From Streptomyces avicenniae (lineage in GTDB: Bacteria > Actinomycetota > Actinomycetes > Streptomycetales > Streptomycetaceae): a stretch of 64,000 bases of DNA. Shown here piece by piece: positions 35,300 through 46,459 of this stretch. The DNA lies in the NCBI RefSeq assembly GCF_000719135.1, contig NZ_JOEK01000008.1, forward strand, positions 208,264-272,263, written 5' to 3'. The notes under the pieces are model-generated. The model worked only from the letters and a program-made list of their open reading frames with translations. It made no database searches and was not told where the DNA came from. A program made the position numbers and the translations under genes. Positions within the stretch are counted from its first letter, which is position 1; the number at the start of each line of letters is the position of its first letter.

Positions 35300-36340
35300 C
35301 TACAGCCCGACCTCCTTCATCAGGCGGCCGACCTCGGTGTGGGTCATGCGGCGCAGCCAGCCCGACTTCTGGTCGCCCAGCGCGATGGGCCCGAAGTGGG
35401 TGCGCACCAGGCGGTCCACGGGGAAGCCCGCCTCGGAGAGCATGCGGCGCACGATGTGCTTGCGGCCCTCGTGGAGCGACACCTCGACGAGGTAGTCGCG
35501 GCCGGTGTTCTCGATCACCCGGAAGTGGTCGGCGCGGGCGTAGCCGTCCTCCAGCTGGACGCCCTCCTTGAGCTGCTTGCCGAGGTCGCGCGGGATGGGC
35601 CCGCGGATGGCGGCGAGGTAGGTCTTGGTGACGCCGTAACGCGGGTGCGTGAGGCGGTGGGCCAGCTCGCCGTGGTTGGTGAGCAGGATGATGCCCTCGG
35701 TCTCGGTGTCGAGACGGCCGACGTGGAAGAGCCGCGTCTCGCGGTTCTGCACGTAGTCGCCGAGGCACTGGCGGCCCTCGGGGTCCTCCATGGAGGAGAC
35801 GACGCCCGCGGGCTTGTTGAGGGCGAAGAAGAGGTAGTTCTGGGCGGCGACCGTGAGGCCGTCCACCTTGATCTCGTCCTTCTCGACGTCCACGCGGCGG
35901 CCCTGCTCGGTGACGATCTTGCCGTTGACCTCGACGCGGCGCTGCTCGATCAGTTCCTCGCAGGCGCGCCGCGAGCCGAGCCCGGCGCGGGCGAGGACCT
36001 TCTGGAGCCGCTCGCCCTCCTGGTCGCCGAAGGTCTTCGGCAGCTTCGCGGCGGGCTTCGCGTGCCGCTCGCGGTTGCGGTCCTCGATCAGGGCCTCGTA
36101 CTCACGGGAGCGCGCCGGGGCCTGGGGGCGGCGCTTGCCTGCCCCCTTGCCTCCGCCGCCGCCCTGCCCGGAGCCGGGGCGCCCGCCGCCGGACGCGCCT
36201 CCCTGGCCGTGGCGCCGCTCCTCGGGGCGGGGGCGGCCCGCCCCCTGCCGCCGGTCGCCCTGACCCTGGCCCTGGCCTCTGCCCTGGCCCTTGCCCGCGC
36301 CCCGGTTGTTCCGGTTGTCGTTACTGCCACTGCTTCGCAT
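35300..36340 (-). CDS. rluB: 23S rRNA pseudouridine synthase RluB-like, with disordered N-terminus
   Basis: The 346-aa protein opens with about 85 residues of Gly/Gln/Arg low-complexity sequence, then an S4 RNA-binding domain (RLQKVLARAGLGSRRACEEL) and an RsuA/RluB catalytic domain with the Asp of HVGRLDTETEGIILLTN. It converts a uridine in 23S rRNA helix 89 (E. coli U2605 by homology). ATG 36340 overlaps the scpB stop by one base (TGATG), implying coupling. The basic tail may add RNA affinity. Confidence 0.92.
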   Translation of the reverse strand: MRSSGSNDNRNNRGAGKGQGRGQGQGQGDRRQGAGRPRPEERRHGQGGASGGGRPGSGQGGGGGKGAGKRRPQAPARSREYEALIEDRNRERHAKPAAKLPKTFGDQEGERLQKVLARAGLGSRRACEELIEQRRVEVNGKIVTEQGRRVDVEKDEIKVDGLTVAAQNYLFFALNKPAGVVSSMEDPEGRQCLGDYVQNRETRLFHVGRLDTETEGIILLTNHGELAHRLTHPRYGVTKTYLAAIRGPIPRDLGKQLKEGVQLEDGYARADHFRVIENTGRDYLVEVSLHEGRKHIVRRMLSEAGFPVDRLVRTHFGPIALGDQKSGWLRRMTHTEVGRLMKEVGL

Positions 36341-37041
36341 CAATGATCCGTTGGGGAGTCGCCGCTGTCGTCTGCATCTGCATCCACGCTGAACGACGGC
36401 ACGCCCTCCCGGCTCTCGCCCTCGACCTGGTCGGCCTCGGGGAGGAAGGGGGCCAGCTCGGGAAGTTCGTCCAGGCTGCCCAGGCCCATCCGCTCCAGGA
36501 AGTAGTGCGTCGTCCCGTACAGGATCGCACCTGTTTCGGGTTCGGTGCCCGCCTCGGCCACCAGCCCGCGCTGGAGCAGGGTCCGCATGACCCCGTCACA
36601 GTTGACCCCCCGGACGGCGGAGACGCGGGAACGGCTCACGGGCTGGCGGTACGCGACGACGGCCAGGGTCTCCAGCGCGGCCTGCGTGAGGCGTGCGTGC
36701 TGGCCGTCCAGGACGAAGCCCTCGACGGCCGGGGCGTAGTCGGGGCGTGCGTAGAAGCGCCAGCCGCCCGCGACGTGGCGCAGCTCGAAGCCGCGGCCCT
36801 GGGCGGTGTACTCGTCGGCCAGTTCGCGCAGCGCGGCGGCGACGGCGCGGCGGGGGCGGCCGAGGACCTTGGCGAGGTGCGTCTCGGTGGCGGGCTCGTC
36901 CACGACCATGAGGACGGCTTCGAGGGCGGGGCGCAGCGGCAGCTCCGCGACGTCCCCGGCCGGAGCGGCCTGGGGAGGCACCGTCCGAGAGGGCTCGGCC
37001 GCGGTGGGCTCGGACGGGGCGGGTACGGCGTCTGCGGTCAT
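36340..37041 (-). CDS. scpB: Segregation and condensation protein B
   Basis: The 233-aa protein is a double winged-helix kite subunit of the SMC condensin: LRPALEAVLMVVDEPATETHLA, RGFELRHVAGGWRFYARPDY, and RLTQAALETLAVVAYRQPVSRSRVSAVRGVN (as ALETLAVVAYRQPVSR). ScpB dimers bind ScpA. Its ATG overlaps the scpA stop by 4 nt. N- and C-terminal tails are disordered. Confidence 0.94.
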   Translation of the reverse strand: MTADAVPAPSEPTAAEPSRTVPPQAAPAGDVAELPLRPALEAVLMVVDEPATETHLAKVLGRPRRAVAAALRELADEYTAQGRGFELRHVAGGWRFYARPDYAPAVEGFVLDGQHARLTQAALETLAVVAYRQPVSRSRVSAVRGVNCDGVMRTLLQRGLVAEAGTEPETGAILYGTTHYFLERMGLGSLDELPELAPFLPEADQVEGESREGVPSFSVDADADDSGDSPTDH

Positions 37042-38162
37042 GGTCGCGGGTCCTTCCCCGCGGCTGCCGCCGCGGTCTCCTGGTCGAACTCGTCGGTGAC
37101 CAGCGGGCGGTCCTCCGCCGCCGCGCCGCTCCAGCGGACGAGGAGGGGGCCCAGCGCCTCGTCCTGGTCGAGGAGGACGGCGCGTTCCCGGTACAGCTCA
37201 AGCAGCGCCAGGAAGCGGGCGACGACGGTGAGGGTGTCGGGGGCGTCGCGCGTCAGCTCGGCGAAGGTCGCCTCGCCCGCCTCGCGCAGGCGGGCGATGA
37301 CGATGTCGGCCTGCTCACGGACGCTGACGAGCGGCGCGTGGATGTGGTCCACGTAGACCTGCGGCCTGGGCTTCGGCTGCATGGCCTTGACGGCGAGGCG
37401 CGCGAACCCCTCGGGGCCGAGCCGGATGACGACCTCGGGCAGCAGCTCGGCGTGCTGGGGTTCGAGGCCGACGGTGCGGGGGTGGCGGCGTTCCTCGGCG
37501 GCGAGCCGTCCGGCGAGGATCTCGGCGACCTTCTTGTACGCGCGGTACTGGAGCAGGCGGGCGAAGAGCAGGTCGCGGGCTTCGAGGAGCGCGAGGTCGG
37601 CCTCGTCCTCGACCTGGGCGACGGGGAGGAGCCGTGCGGCCTTGAGGTCGAGGAGTGTCGCGGCGACGACCAGGAACTCGGTCGTCTGGTCGAGGTCCCA
37701 GTCGGGGCCCATGGAGCGGATGTGGGCCATGAAGTCGTCGGTGACGCGGGAGAGCGCGACCTCGGTGACGTCCATCTTGTGCCGGGAGATGAGCTGGAGG
37801 AGGAGGTCGAAGGGGCCTTCGAAGTTCGCCAGGACGACCTTGAAGCGGCCGTCGTCCGGCGCGGCCGGTGCCGTGGGGGCGCCGGTGCCGGGGGGCGCGG
37901 CTGGTTCTTCCGGCGGGGGCGGTTCGTCCGGCGGGGCTGCCTCTTGCAGCGCGGCCGGTTCCTCCGGCGGAGCCGTGTCGGGGGCTCGGACGTCGGGACG
38001 GTCGCCGCCCGGCGGGGGGCCGGGGGCGTCGTCGGGCGTGCCGTGTCCCGGCGGGGCGGGGGGCGGCGCGTCCTCCGGCGCGGCGGAGGGTCGGTGCGGC
38101 GCCGTTCCCGGGCCACGGCCGAGGGAACGGCGGCGGCGGGGATCGGGGGCGGACGGGGTCAT
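37038..38162 (-). CDS. scpA: Segregation and condensation protein A (kleisin) with long Pro-rich N-terminus
   Basis: The 374-aa protein has a Pro/Glu/Ala-rich N-terminal 110 residues, then the ScpA kleisin: FKVVLANFEGPFDLLLQLIS, DVTEVALSRVTDDFMAHI, TEFLVVAATLLDLKAARLLP, and a C-terminal winged helix (IVIARLREAGEATFAELTRD in part). It bridges the SMC heads with ScpB. The length exceeds typical ScpA (about 250 aa) because of the disordered extension. It lies 40 bp after an unknown gene and parA. Confidence 0.93.
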   Translation of the reverse strand: MTPSAPDPRRRRSLGRGPGTAPHRPSAAPEDAPPPAPPGHGTPDDAPGPPPGGDRPDVRAPDTAPPEEPAALQEAAPPDEPPPPEEPAAPPGTGAPTAPAAPDDGRFKVVLANFEGPFDLLLQLISRHKMDVTEVALSRVTDDFMAHIRSMGPDWDLDQTTEFLVVAATLLDLKAARLLPVAQVEDEADLALLEARDLLFARLLQYRAYKKVAEILAGRLAAEERRHPRTVGLEPQHAELLPEVVIRLGPEGFARLAVKAMQPKPRPQVYVDHIHAPLVSVREQADIVIARLREAGEATFAELTRDAPDTLTVVARFLALLELYRERAVLLDQDEALGPLLVRWSGAAAEDRPLVTDEFDQETAAAAAGKDPRP

Positions 38163-38202
38163 CGCGGGGCAGACTACCGCGCCGTATCGGGCGAAGCGGA
38201 CG

Positions 38203-38811
38203 TCAGCGCCCGCGCAGGCGGCGGACGAGGATGCTCGCGTCGCCGCGCGATTCGAGGTCGGCCAGCACGACCGCGACGGCTTCCCGCACGATGCGCCCCC
38301 GGTCCACGGCGAGACCGTGCTCGCCGCGCAGGACCAGCCGGGCGTGTTCGAGGTCCATCAGTTCCTCGGCGGAGACGTAGACCGTGATCTTCTCGTCGTG
38401 CCGTTCCCGGCCGCTCGGGCGGCGTGCGGACCGGTTGCGGCGGGAGGACTGCGCGGCGGGGGTGGGGGCGGCGCCCGTCCCGGCGCCGTTCCGCGTCTGC
38501 TTGGGGGGGGTGGGCGTGCCGGACGCGGCCGTGCCCGTGGCGGCGGCCTGCTCACGGGTCAGGCGGCCAGGCGCGCCGCCGGGCGGGGGCCGCTCGCCGC
38601 CCGGCCGGGCGCGGCGGTTGTCCTCCGCCGCCCCGGCGCCCGCGGTCTCCTCGCCGCCCTGCGACCCGGCGGGCTGCTGCTCGACCGCGGGGGCGGGCAG
38701 CCGTGGGGCGGCACCGCCCTCCGCGCCCCCGCCGTTGTCCGGCGGGGTGGAGGACTGCACGCCGGCCCCACCGGTGGTACGGAAGAGTTCGTCAGCCGCC
38801 GGGAGACTCAC
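38203..38811 (-). CDS. Hypothetical partner protein encoded between parA and scpA
   Basis: The 202-aa product has about 140 residues of Pro/Gly/Ala-rich, basic, disordered sequence, then a folded end: EKITVYVSAEELMDLEHARL and VDRGRIVREAVAVVLADLES. The strand-helix-helix pattern (ITVYVSAEE followed by RGRIVREAVAVVL) resembles a ribbon-helix-helix or small centromere-binding domain, which would suit a ParA partner, but this is inference. GTG 38811 overlaps the parA stop by 4 nt (GTGA). Confidence 0.6.
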   Translation of the reverse strand: MSLPAADELFRTTGGAGVQSSTPPDNGGGAEGGAAPRLPAPAVEQQPAGSQGGEETAGAGAAEDNRRARPGGERPPPGGAPGRLTREQAAATGTAASGTPTPPKQTRNGAGTGAAPTPAAQSSRRNRSARRPSGRERHDEKITVYVSAEELMDLEHARLVLRGEHGLAVDRGRIVREAVAVVLADLESRGDASILVRRLRGR

Positions 38812-39974
38812 TCGGCGTGGCACCGGGCGAGCACCTCCCTTGCGAGCTGGCGGTAGGCGGCGGCCCCGACGGAGTTGGAGGCGTAGGTGGTGATGGGCTC
38901 GCCCGCCACCGTGGTCTCCGGGAAGCGGACGGTGCGGCCGATGACCGTGTGGTACACGTTGTCGTCGAACGCCTCGACGACGCGCGCGAGGACCTCACGG
39001 CTGTGCACGGTGCGCGAGTCGTACATCGTCGCCAGGATGCCGTCGAGGTGCAGCCCGGGGTTGAGCCGTTCCTGGACCTTCTCGATGGTCTCGGTGAGCA
39101 GCGCGACGCCGCGCAGCGCGAAGAACTCGCATTCGAGCGGCACGATCACCTTGTCGGCGGCGGTGAGCGCGTTCACCGTGAGCAGGCCGAGGGACGGCTG
39201 GCAGTCGATGAGGATGAAGTCGTAGTCGGCGAGCAGCGGTTGCAGGGCGCGCTGGAGCGTGGACTCGCGCGCGACCTCGCTGACGAGCTGGACCTCGGCC
39301 GCCGACAGGTCGATGTTGCTGGGGAGCAGGTCCATGCCCGCGACGGCGGTCTTCAGCAGCACCTCGTCGGGCGCCATCCCCCGCTCCATGAGCAGGTTGT
39401 AGATGGTGAGGTCCAGCTCCATCGGGTTCACGCCGAGGCCGACCGACAGGGCGCCCTGCGGGTCGAAGTCCACGAGGAGGACGCGGCGTCCGTACTCGGC
39501 GAGGGCGGCGCCCAGATTGATGGCGGAGGTGGTCTTGCCGACGCCGCCCTTCTGGTTGCACATGGCGATGATCTTGGCCGGGCCGCGCTCGGTGAGGGGG
39601 CCCGGGATCGGGAAGTACGGGAGCGGGCGGCCGGTCGGGCCGATGCGCTCGCGCCGCTGGCGCGCCGCGTCGGGGGCGATGGTGGCCGCGTACTCGGGGT
39701 CGGGCTCGTACTCGGCGTCGGGGTCGTAGAACTGCCCGTCGGGCAGCTCTTCGTAGTCGGGGAAACGGTCGGCGTCGCCGGCCGTGCGGTCCGCTGCCAT
39801 GGTGGTGGTCACATGGCCGTCCGTGCTCTGATGCGCAGTCATGCTCAGTTGGCTCTGGTGGGTTGCGAAGGTATGGACGGCGACGGAGCCAGGGCCCGTG
39901 TGATCGAAGGCGCCGTGACGCCCGGCCTGGACTCCTGGGTGTCCTCCCCCGGGAGTAATTGTCGACTCATTCAC
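38808..39974 (-). CDS. ParA-family ATPase (Soj/Walker-type)
   Basis: The 388-aa protein has a variable acidic N-terminal 130 residues and a deviant-Walker ATPase: CNQKGGVGKTTSAINLGAAL (signature Lys K142, catalytic K147), RRVLLVDFDPQGALSVGLG, YDFILIDCQPSLGLLTVNAL, and PLECEFFALRGVALLTETI. These ATPases position DNA or protein cargo. No canonical parB follows; the next gene is an uncharacterised small protein and then scpA. The GTG at 39974 is chosen because a full AAGGAGGT (39985-39992) precedes it. It is probably a second ParA of the genome, not the origin parAB. Confidence 0.87.
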   Translation of the reverse strand: MNESTITPGGGHPGVQAGRHGAFDHTGPGSVAVHTFATHQSQLSMTAHQSTDGHVTTTMAADRTAGDADRFPDYEELPDGQFYDPDAEYEPDPEYAATIAPDAARQRRERIGPTGRPLPYFPIPGPLTERGPAKIIAMCNQKGGVGKTTSAINLGAALAEYGRRVLLVDFDPQGALSVGLGVNPMELDLTIYNLLMERGMAPDEVLLKTAVAGMDLLPSNIDLSAAEVQLVSEVARESTLQRALQPLLADYDFILIDCQPSLGLLTVNALTAADKVIVPLECEFFALRGVALLTETIEKVQERLNPGLHLDGILATMYDSRTVHSREVLARVVEAFDDNVYHTVIGRTVRFPETTVAGEPITTYASNSVGAAAYRQLAREVLARCHAE

Positions 39975-40321
39975 AAGTCGTCTTACCTCCTTGGGGACCA
40001 GGAAACATCTGGACAGAGTCAGCGTTGCACCATGCCGACGATTGGCGACTCTATGGCGTGTCGGCGGTCCACAGCAACACAATCCGCCGGACCGGCACGG
40101 ATGTGTCGGCCGTCGAACATTCGGCTGCCAACCGCACAAGCCGCGCCAGTGGGACGTTTCCCCTGCGTGCGAATCGGTTAAAGGGCCATCTTCGCGGCGA
40201 GTTGACCCCTCGTCGGCGAGTGGCCTGAAGCCGACCCACCGGCGGACGGGCGCCGCGCGGCCGACGCGGTGTGTGACATTCCCGATGTTGACGCGGGGAG
40301 TTGACCGGCGTGTCCCCGCGG
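39975..40321. other. Intergenic region between parA and ald
   Basis: No gene is supported in 347 bp. It holds the parA Shine-Dalgarno AAGGAGGT (39985-39992) and AT-richer DNA around 40015-40180 that should contain the parA promoter. No parS-like 16-bp palindrome was found. Confidence 0.6.
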
Positions 40322-41437
40322 TCAGCCGAGCACGGACCGGAGTTCGGTGTGCGGCAGACCGTGGGCCTCGGCGACGGGTGCCGAGACCACCTGCCCCTCA
40401 TGGACGTTGAGCCCCAGGGCCAGCGCGGGATCGTGCCGCAGCGCGTCGCGCCAGCCGTGCCGCGCGAGGCGGGAGACGTACGGCAGCGTCGCGTTGGTCA
40501 GCGCCCAGGTGGAGGTGCTCGGGACGACCCCCGGCATGTTGGCCACGCAGTAGAACACCGAGTCGTGGACGCGGAAGGTGGGTTCGGCGTGGGTCGTCGG
40601 GCGCGCCCCCTCGAAGCAGCCGCCCTGGTCGATGGCGATATCGACAAGCACACTTCCCGGCTTCATCCGGGCCACCAGGGCGTCGGGCACCAGCTTCGGC
40701 GCGCGGGCGCCGGGCACGAGCACCGCGCCCACGACGAGGTCGGCGTCGAGGACGGCGCGCTCCAGCGCGTAGGCGTTGGACGCGGCCGTCTGCACGCGGG
40801 TGCCGAACACGCGGTCGGCCTCGCGGAGCCGGGCGGCGTCGGTGTCCAGCAGCGTCACGTGGAAGCCCATGCCGACGGCGATCTGCGTCGCGTGGAAGCC
40901 GGAGACGCCGCCGCCGATGATCACCGCGCGCCCCGCCGGGGTGCCGGGCACGCCGCCGGGCAGCACGCCGCGCCCGCCCGCCGACCGCATGAGGTGGTAC
41001 GCGCCGACCTGCGGGGCGATCCGGCCCGCGACCTCGGACATCGGCGCGAGCAGCGGCAGGGCGCGCCCCGGCGTCTCGACCGTCTCGTACGCGACCGCGG
41101 TGATGCCCGAGGCCAGCAGCGCGTCGGTGCACTCGCGGGAGGCGGCCAGGTGCAGATAGGTGAAGAGCACCTGGTCCTTGCGGAGGCGGTGGTACTCCTC
41201 GGCGACCGGCTCCTTGACCTTCAGCACCAGGTCGGCGGTGCCCCAGACGTCGTCGGCCGTGGGCAGCAGCGTGGCGCCCGCGGCGGTGTACTCCTCGTCG
41301 GGGATGGCCGAGCCGAGCCCGGCGCCGCGTTCCAGGGCGACGTCGTGACCTGCCATGACGAGTTCGTGGACGCCCGCCGGGGTGATGGCGACGCGGAACT
41401 CGTTGTTCTTGACCTCGCGGGGGATGCCGACCTTCAT
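40322..41437 (-). CDS. ald: Alanine dehydrogenase
   Basis: The 371-aa NAD-dependent enzyme interconverts alanine and pyruvate plus ammonia. It starts MKVGIPREVKNNEFRVAITP, has the substrate Lys in VLKVKEP (about K75), His in TYLHLAAS (about H96), and the NAD fold AVIIGGGVSGFHATQIAVGMG. The length equals the family norm. ATG 41437 is used; GTG 41446 is less well placed. It stands alone, with a 114-bp upstream region. Confidence 0.96.
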   Translation of the reverse strand: MKVGIPREVKNNEFRVAITPAGVHELVMAGHDVALERGAGLGSAIPDEEYTAAGATLLPTADDVWGTADLVLKVKEPVAEEYHRLRKDQVLFTYLHLAASRECTDALLASGITAVAYETVETPGRALPLLAPMSEVAGRIAPQVGAYHLMRSAGGRGVLPGGVPGTPAGRAVIIGGGVSGFHATQIAVGMGFHVTLLDTDAARLREADRVFGTRVQTAASNAYALERAVLDADLVVGAVLVPGARAPKLVPDALVARMKPGSVLVDIAIDQGGCFEGARPTTHAEPTFRVHDSVFYCVANMPGVVPSTSTWALTNATLPYVSRLARHGWRDALRHDPALALGLNVHEGQVVSAPVAEAHGLPHTELRSVLG

Positions 41438-41551
41438 GCGGATCACGTTCCTCGGCTCGTACGGCACTGCACAGCGCTCCTGCATGGCCAGTGTATTGAA
41501 GGGCTTGTCGTTGTCCAGCCTTGCTTTCAGTCAGCCTGTTCGAGCTGATGG

Positions 41552-43687
41552 CTACGTTTCGAAACCAAGCGCCTCGGGCAGCGACAGGACGGCCGGGTTC
41601 AGCGCCTCCTCGGCGGCGGCCCGGTGACGGTCCGCGGCCGGCGCGTCCCCCAGGCGCTCGGCGCAGTCCACGAGCAGCAGGTGCAGCGCCGCCTGGAGGC
41701 GCCGGTCACCGGCCCTGACCGCGAGTCGCAGCGCGTCCCCCGCCGTGCGTACGGCTTCCCGCGTCCGGTCGGCGTACTCCAGGACGCGGGCCGCCTCGGC
41801 GAGCGCGTGGGCCTGCGCCGCCATGTCGCCGCGGCGCCGGTGCGCTGCGCCCGCCGCGCGCCACGCGCGCAGCGCGTCGTTCCACTGCTCGTCGCGGACG
41901 AGGGCGGCGCCGATGCGGCCGTGCAGGCGCGCCGTGCCGTCCAGGTCGCCGCGCGACTGGGCCAGGGCCAGGGCGCGGCCGTACCAGTCGGCGGCGCGCT
42001 GGGGGTCGCGCAGTTCGGTGTAGGCGTCGCCGATGGATTCCAGGGCGCGGCCGAGGGTGGCGGAGTCGGCCTGGTCGCGTTCGTCCCTGGCCGCGTCGAG
42101 GGCCGCGCGGTAGCGGACGAGCGCCTTGGCGTGACGGTCCGCGCGCGCGTCGATGTCGCCGAGGTTGAGGTGCGCGGCGGCCAGTTCGCGCGGCAGCCGT
42201 TGCCGGGTGGCCACCTGGACGACCAGTTCGTGCAGCTGGTACAGCTCCCAGGCGGCGCCCTCGCCGCCCCGGTGCGCGACGAGGGCGCGGGTCAGCGCGG
42301 ACAGCAGGCGGCGTGCCAGGGTGTCGAGGCCGCCGTCCGCGACGGCCAGCCGGGCGGCGGCGAGCAGGGCGGGGCCGCGCGCGGTGAGCCAGCCCGCGGC
42401 GGCCTCCCGTGTCTCGAAGCGGAGCGCGGCGGGCAGGCCGGAGAGCCAGCGGCGGGCGGCGGAGCCGGGGGGCTCGGTGACGGCCTCGGCCGCGCGCAGC
42501 CGCCGGACCGTACGCTCCAGCATCCGGGCGCGGGCGAGGACGACCTCGGCCGGGCGTTCCTGTGTGCGCGTCAGGGCCTGGAGGAGCGCCTCGAAGCAGC
42601 GGGGCAGGAGGTACTGGCCCGGTTCGGGCGCGGGGCGCAGCAGCCCGAGTGCCGCGAACTCGGCGAGGGCCGCGCGGGCCGCCTGCACCGGGCAGCCCGC
42701 GAGGGCGGCGGCGGTGTGCGCGTCCACCGTGCCGGGGGGCGCGAGGGTGAGCAGGCGCAGGAGCCGGGCGGCCGGTGCGGGCAGGGAGGCGTGGACGAGG
42801 CCGAACGCGCGGCGCAGCGGGCCGTCCGCGAGGCCGGGGTCTTCCTCGGGGCCGGGGTCGGCCGCCGGGGTGTCGTCGGCCTCTTCGGCGCTCTCCACGG
42901 CGCTGTCCGGCCCGGCGCCGTCCGCACCTTCGGCGAGGAGCGGGCCGATGTGGTCGGCGCGCATCCGGTGCAGGGCGTCCGCGACCGTCGCCTCGGGATG
43001 GGCACCGAGCCACCCCGCGACGAGGACGAGCGCCGCGGGCAGGTCGGCGCACTCCTCGGCCAGGCTCTCGGCGGCGGTGGGGTCCACGGTGACGCGCACC
43101 GGCCCCGCGCCGCGCGCCAGCAGCCGTACGGCGGTCTGCCGGTCGAGGCCGCCGAGCGTGCAGGGCCTGACGTCGGGCACCCCGGTCAGCGGGCCGCGCG
43201 CGACGGCGACGACGAGGCTGTCCCGGCTGTCGGGGACGAGGTCGCTGAGCTGCGCGGCGCTGTGCACGTCGTCCAGGACGAGGACGGCGCGCCGCTCCGC
43301 CAGGGCCTCGCGCAGCGTGTCGCTCAGCTCGTCGCCGTCCGCGCCCGGCGGGGTTGGCTCGCCCAGGGCGGCCAGCAGCCCGCGGGCGACATGCGCGACC
43401 GGGACGGCCGCGCCCCCCGGGTCGGTGAGGCGTGCGTGGAGCACGCCGTCGGGGTGGTCCCCCGCGGCGGCCAGTTCGCGGGCGAACTTGGCGGCCAGGG
43501 CGGAGCGGCCCGTGCCGGGCCGCCCCGCGATCAGCAGGACGCGGCAGCGGGGGGCCGGGCGGCCCGCGAGCGTGTCAAGACCGGCCCGTTCGATGTCGGA
43601 GCGCAGCGCCGCCAGCTCGCGGCGGCGGCCCAGGAACTCGGGCGCGGGTGGCCTGTCGGTGACTGTCGGGTGCGTCACGTCGCTCAC
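41552..43687 (-). CDS. STAND/NB-ARC-like ATPase with TPR repeats
   Basis: The 711-aa protein has FLGRRRELAALR followed by a P-loop IAGRPGTGRSALAAKFA where the canonical Lys is Arg (R61), a Walker B-like AVLVLDDVHSA, a winged-helix-like LLRLLTLAPPGTVDAHTAAALAG, and tetratricopeptide repeats over residues 500-690 (NLGDIDARADRHAKALVRYR, SIGDAYTELRDPQRAADWYG, RIGAALVRDEQWNDALRAW). It is a STAND-type signalling protein without an N-terminal DNA-binding or effector domain. GTG 43687 is the start. The ligand and output are unknown. Confidence 0.8.
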   Translation of the reverse strand: MSDVTHPTVTDRPPAPEFLGRRRELAALRSDIERAGLDTLAGRPAPRCRVLLIAGRPGTGRSALAAKFARELAAAGDHPDGVLHARLTDPGGAAVPVAHVARGLLAALGEPTPPGADGDELSDTLREALAERRAVLVLDDVHSAAQLSDLVPDSRDSLVVAVARGPLTGVPDVRPCTLGGLDRQTAVRLLARGAGPVRVTVDPTAAESLAEECADLPAALVLVAGWLGAHPEATVADALHRMRADHIGPLLAEGADGAGPDSAVESAEEADDTPAADPGPEEDPGLADGPLRRAFGLVHASLPAPAARLLRLLTLAPPGTVDAHTAAALAGCPVQAARAALAEFAALGLLRPAPEPGQYLLPRCFEALLQALTRTQERPAEVVLARARMLERTVRRLRAAEAVTEPPGSAARRWLSGLPAALRFETREAAAGWLTARGPALLAAARLAVADGGLDTLARRLLSALTRALVAHRGGEGAAWELYQLHELVVQVATRQRLPRELAAAHLNLGDIDARADRHAKALVRYRAALDAARDERDQADSATLGRALESIGDAYTELRDPQRAADWYGRALALAQSRGDLDGTARLHGRIGAALVRDEQWNDALRAWRAAGAAHRRRGDMAAQAHALAEAARVLEYADRTREAVRTAGDALRLAVRAGDRRLQAALHLLLVDCAERLGDAPAADRHRAAAEEALNPAVLSLPEALGFET

Positions 43688-43744
43688 GCGCCCGAGCGTA
43701 TGCCACGGTCGGCGCGCGGGCCGGTCAGGACACGTCAGCGCACG

Positions 43745-44389
43745 TCAGGCACCGAACGGGCGCGCGGGCCAGGGAGCGTTCGCCGGGCGCAGCGCCTGCA
43801 CGCCGTCGCCCGAGCGCGCCGCCTGGAGGGCCAGCACGCCGACCACGAGGCACGTGTTGTGGACCCGTCCTGCGAGCACGGCCCCGACCAGGTCGGCCAG
43901 TGGCACCCGTGCGCGCCGCATGTCGGCCTCCTCCTCGGTCGCCGCGAACCGCTCGCCCGTCGCGTCCGACAGCCCGGTCGCGAGGAAGATCCGCACGGCC
44001 TCGTCGGAACCGCCGGGCGAGGTGTACACGTCGGCCAGGACGTGCCACTCGTCGGCCTTGACGTGCGCCTCCTCGTACAGCTCGCGCTGCGCGGCGTGCA
44101 GCGGGTTCTCGCCCGGCACGTCGAGGAGCCCGGCGGGGATCTCCCACAGCTTGTGGCGCACGGGGTGGCGGTACTGCTCGATGACGACGGCCTCGTCCCG
44201 CTCGTCGAGCGCGAGGACGGCCACCGAGCCGGGGTGCACCTGGTAGTCGCGGCGGGCGGCGGACCCGTCGGGCATCACCACCTCGTCGGCGCGGACGCTG
44301 GTCTTGTTGCCCGTGAAGGGGGTCTCCGTGACGGTGACGGGCCAGTGTGCCGGTGTGTCGGCGAGGAAGTCGCCGGTCTGCTCGGTCAT
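43745..44389 (-). CDS. Nudix hydrolase, ADP-ribose pyrophosphatase-like
   Basis: The 214-aa protein has the Nudix box in PGENPLHAAQRELYEEAHV with the metal-binding REXXEE core, preceded by VHPGSVAVLALDERDEAVVIEQYRHPV (as VVIEQYRHPVRHKLWEIPAG), the ADP-ribose hydrolase pattern. The usual TG after the box is AH. It follows pyrG by 13 bp on the same strand, a conserved actinobacterial pairing. ATG 44389 is used; GTG 44410 would overlap pyrG. Confidence 0.88.
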   Translation of the reverse strand: MTEQTGDFLADTPAHWPVTVTETPFTGNKTSVRADEVVMPDGSAARRDYQVHPGSVAVLALDERDEAVVIEQYRHPVRHKLWEIPAGLLDVPGENPLHAAQRELYEEAHVKADEWHVLADVYTSPGGSDEAVRIFLATGLSDATGERFAATEEEADMRRARVPLADLVGAVLAGRVHNTCLVVGVLALQAARSGDGVQALRPANAPWPARPFGA

Positions 44390-44402
44390 GGCAGTCAGTG
44401 TC

Positions 44403-46459
<2,057 letters not shown>

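Noticed and set aside
39975..40321. parS sites near parA
   Set aside because: No GTTTCACGTGAAAC-like palindrome was found in the upstream gap.
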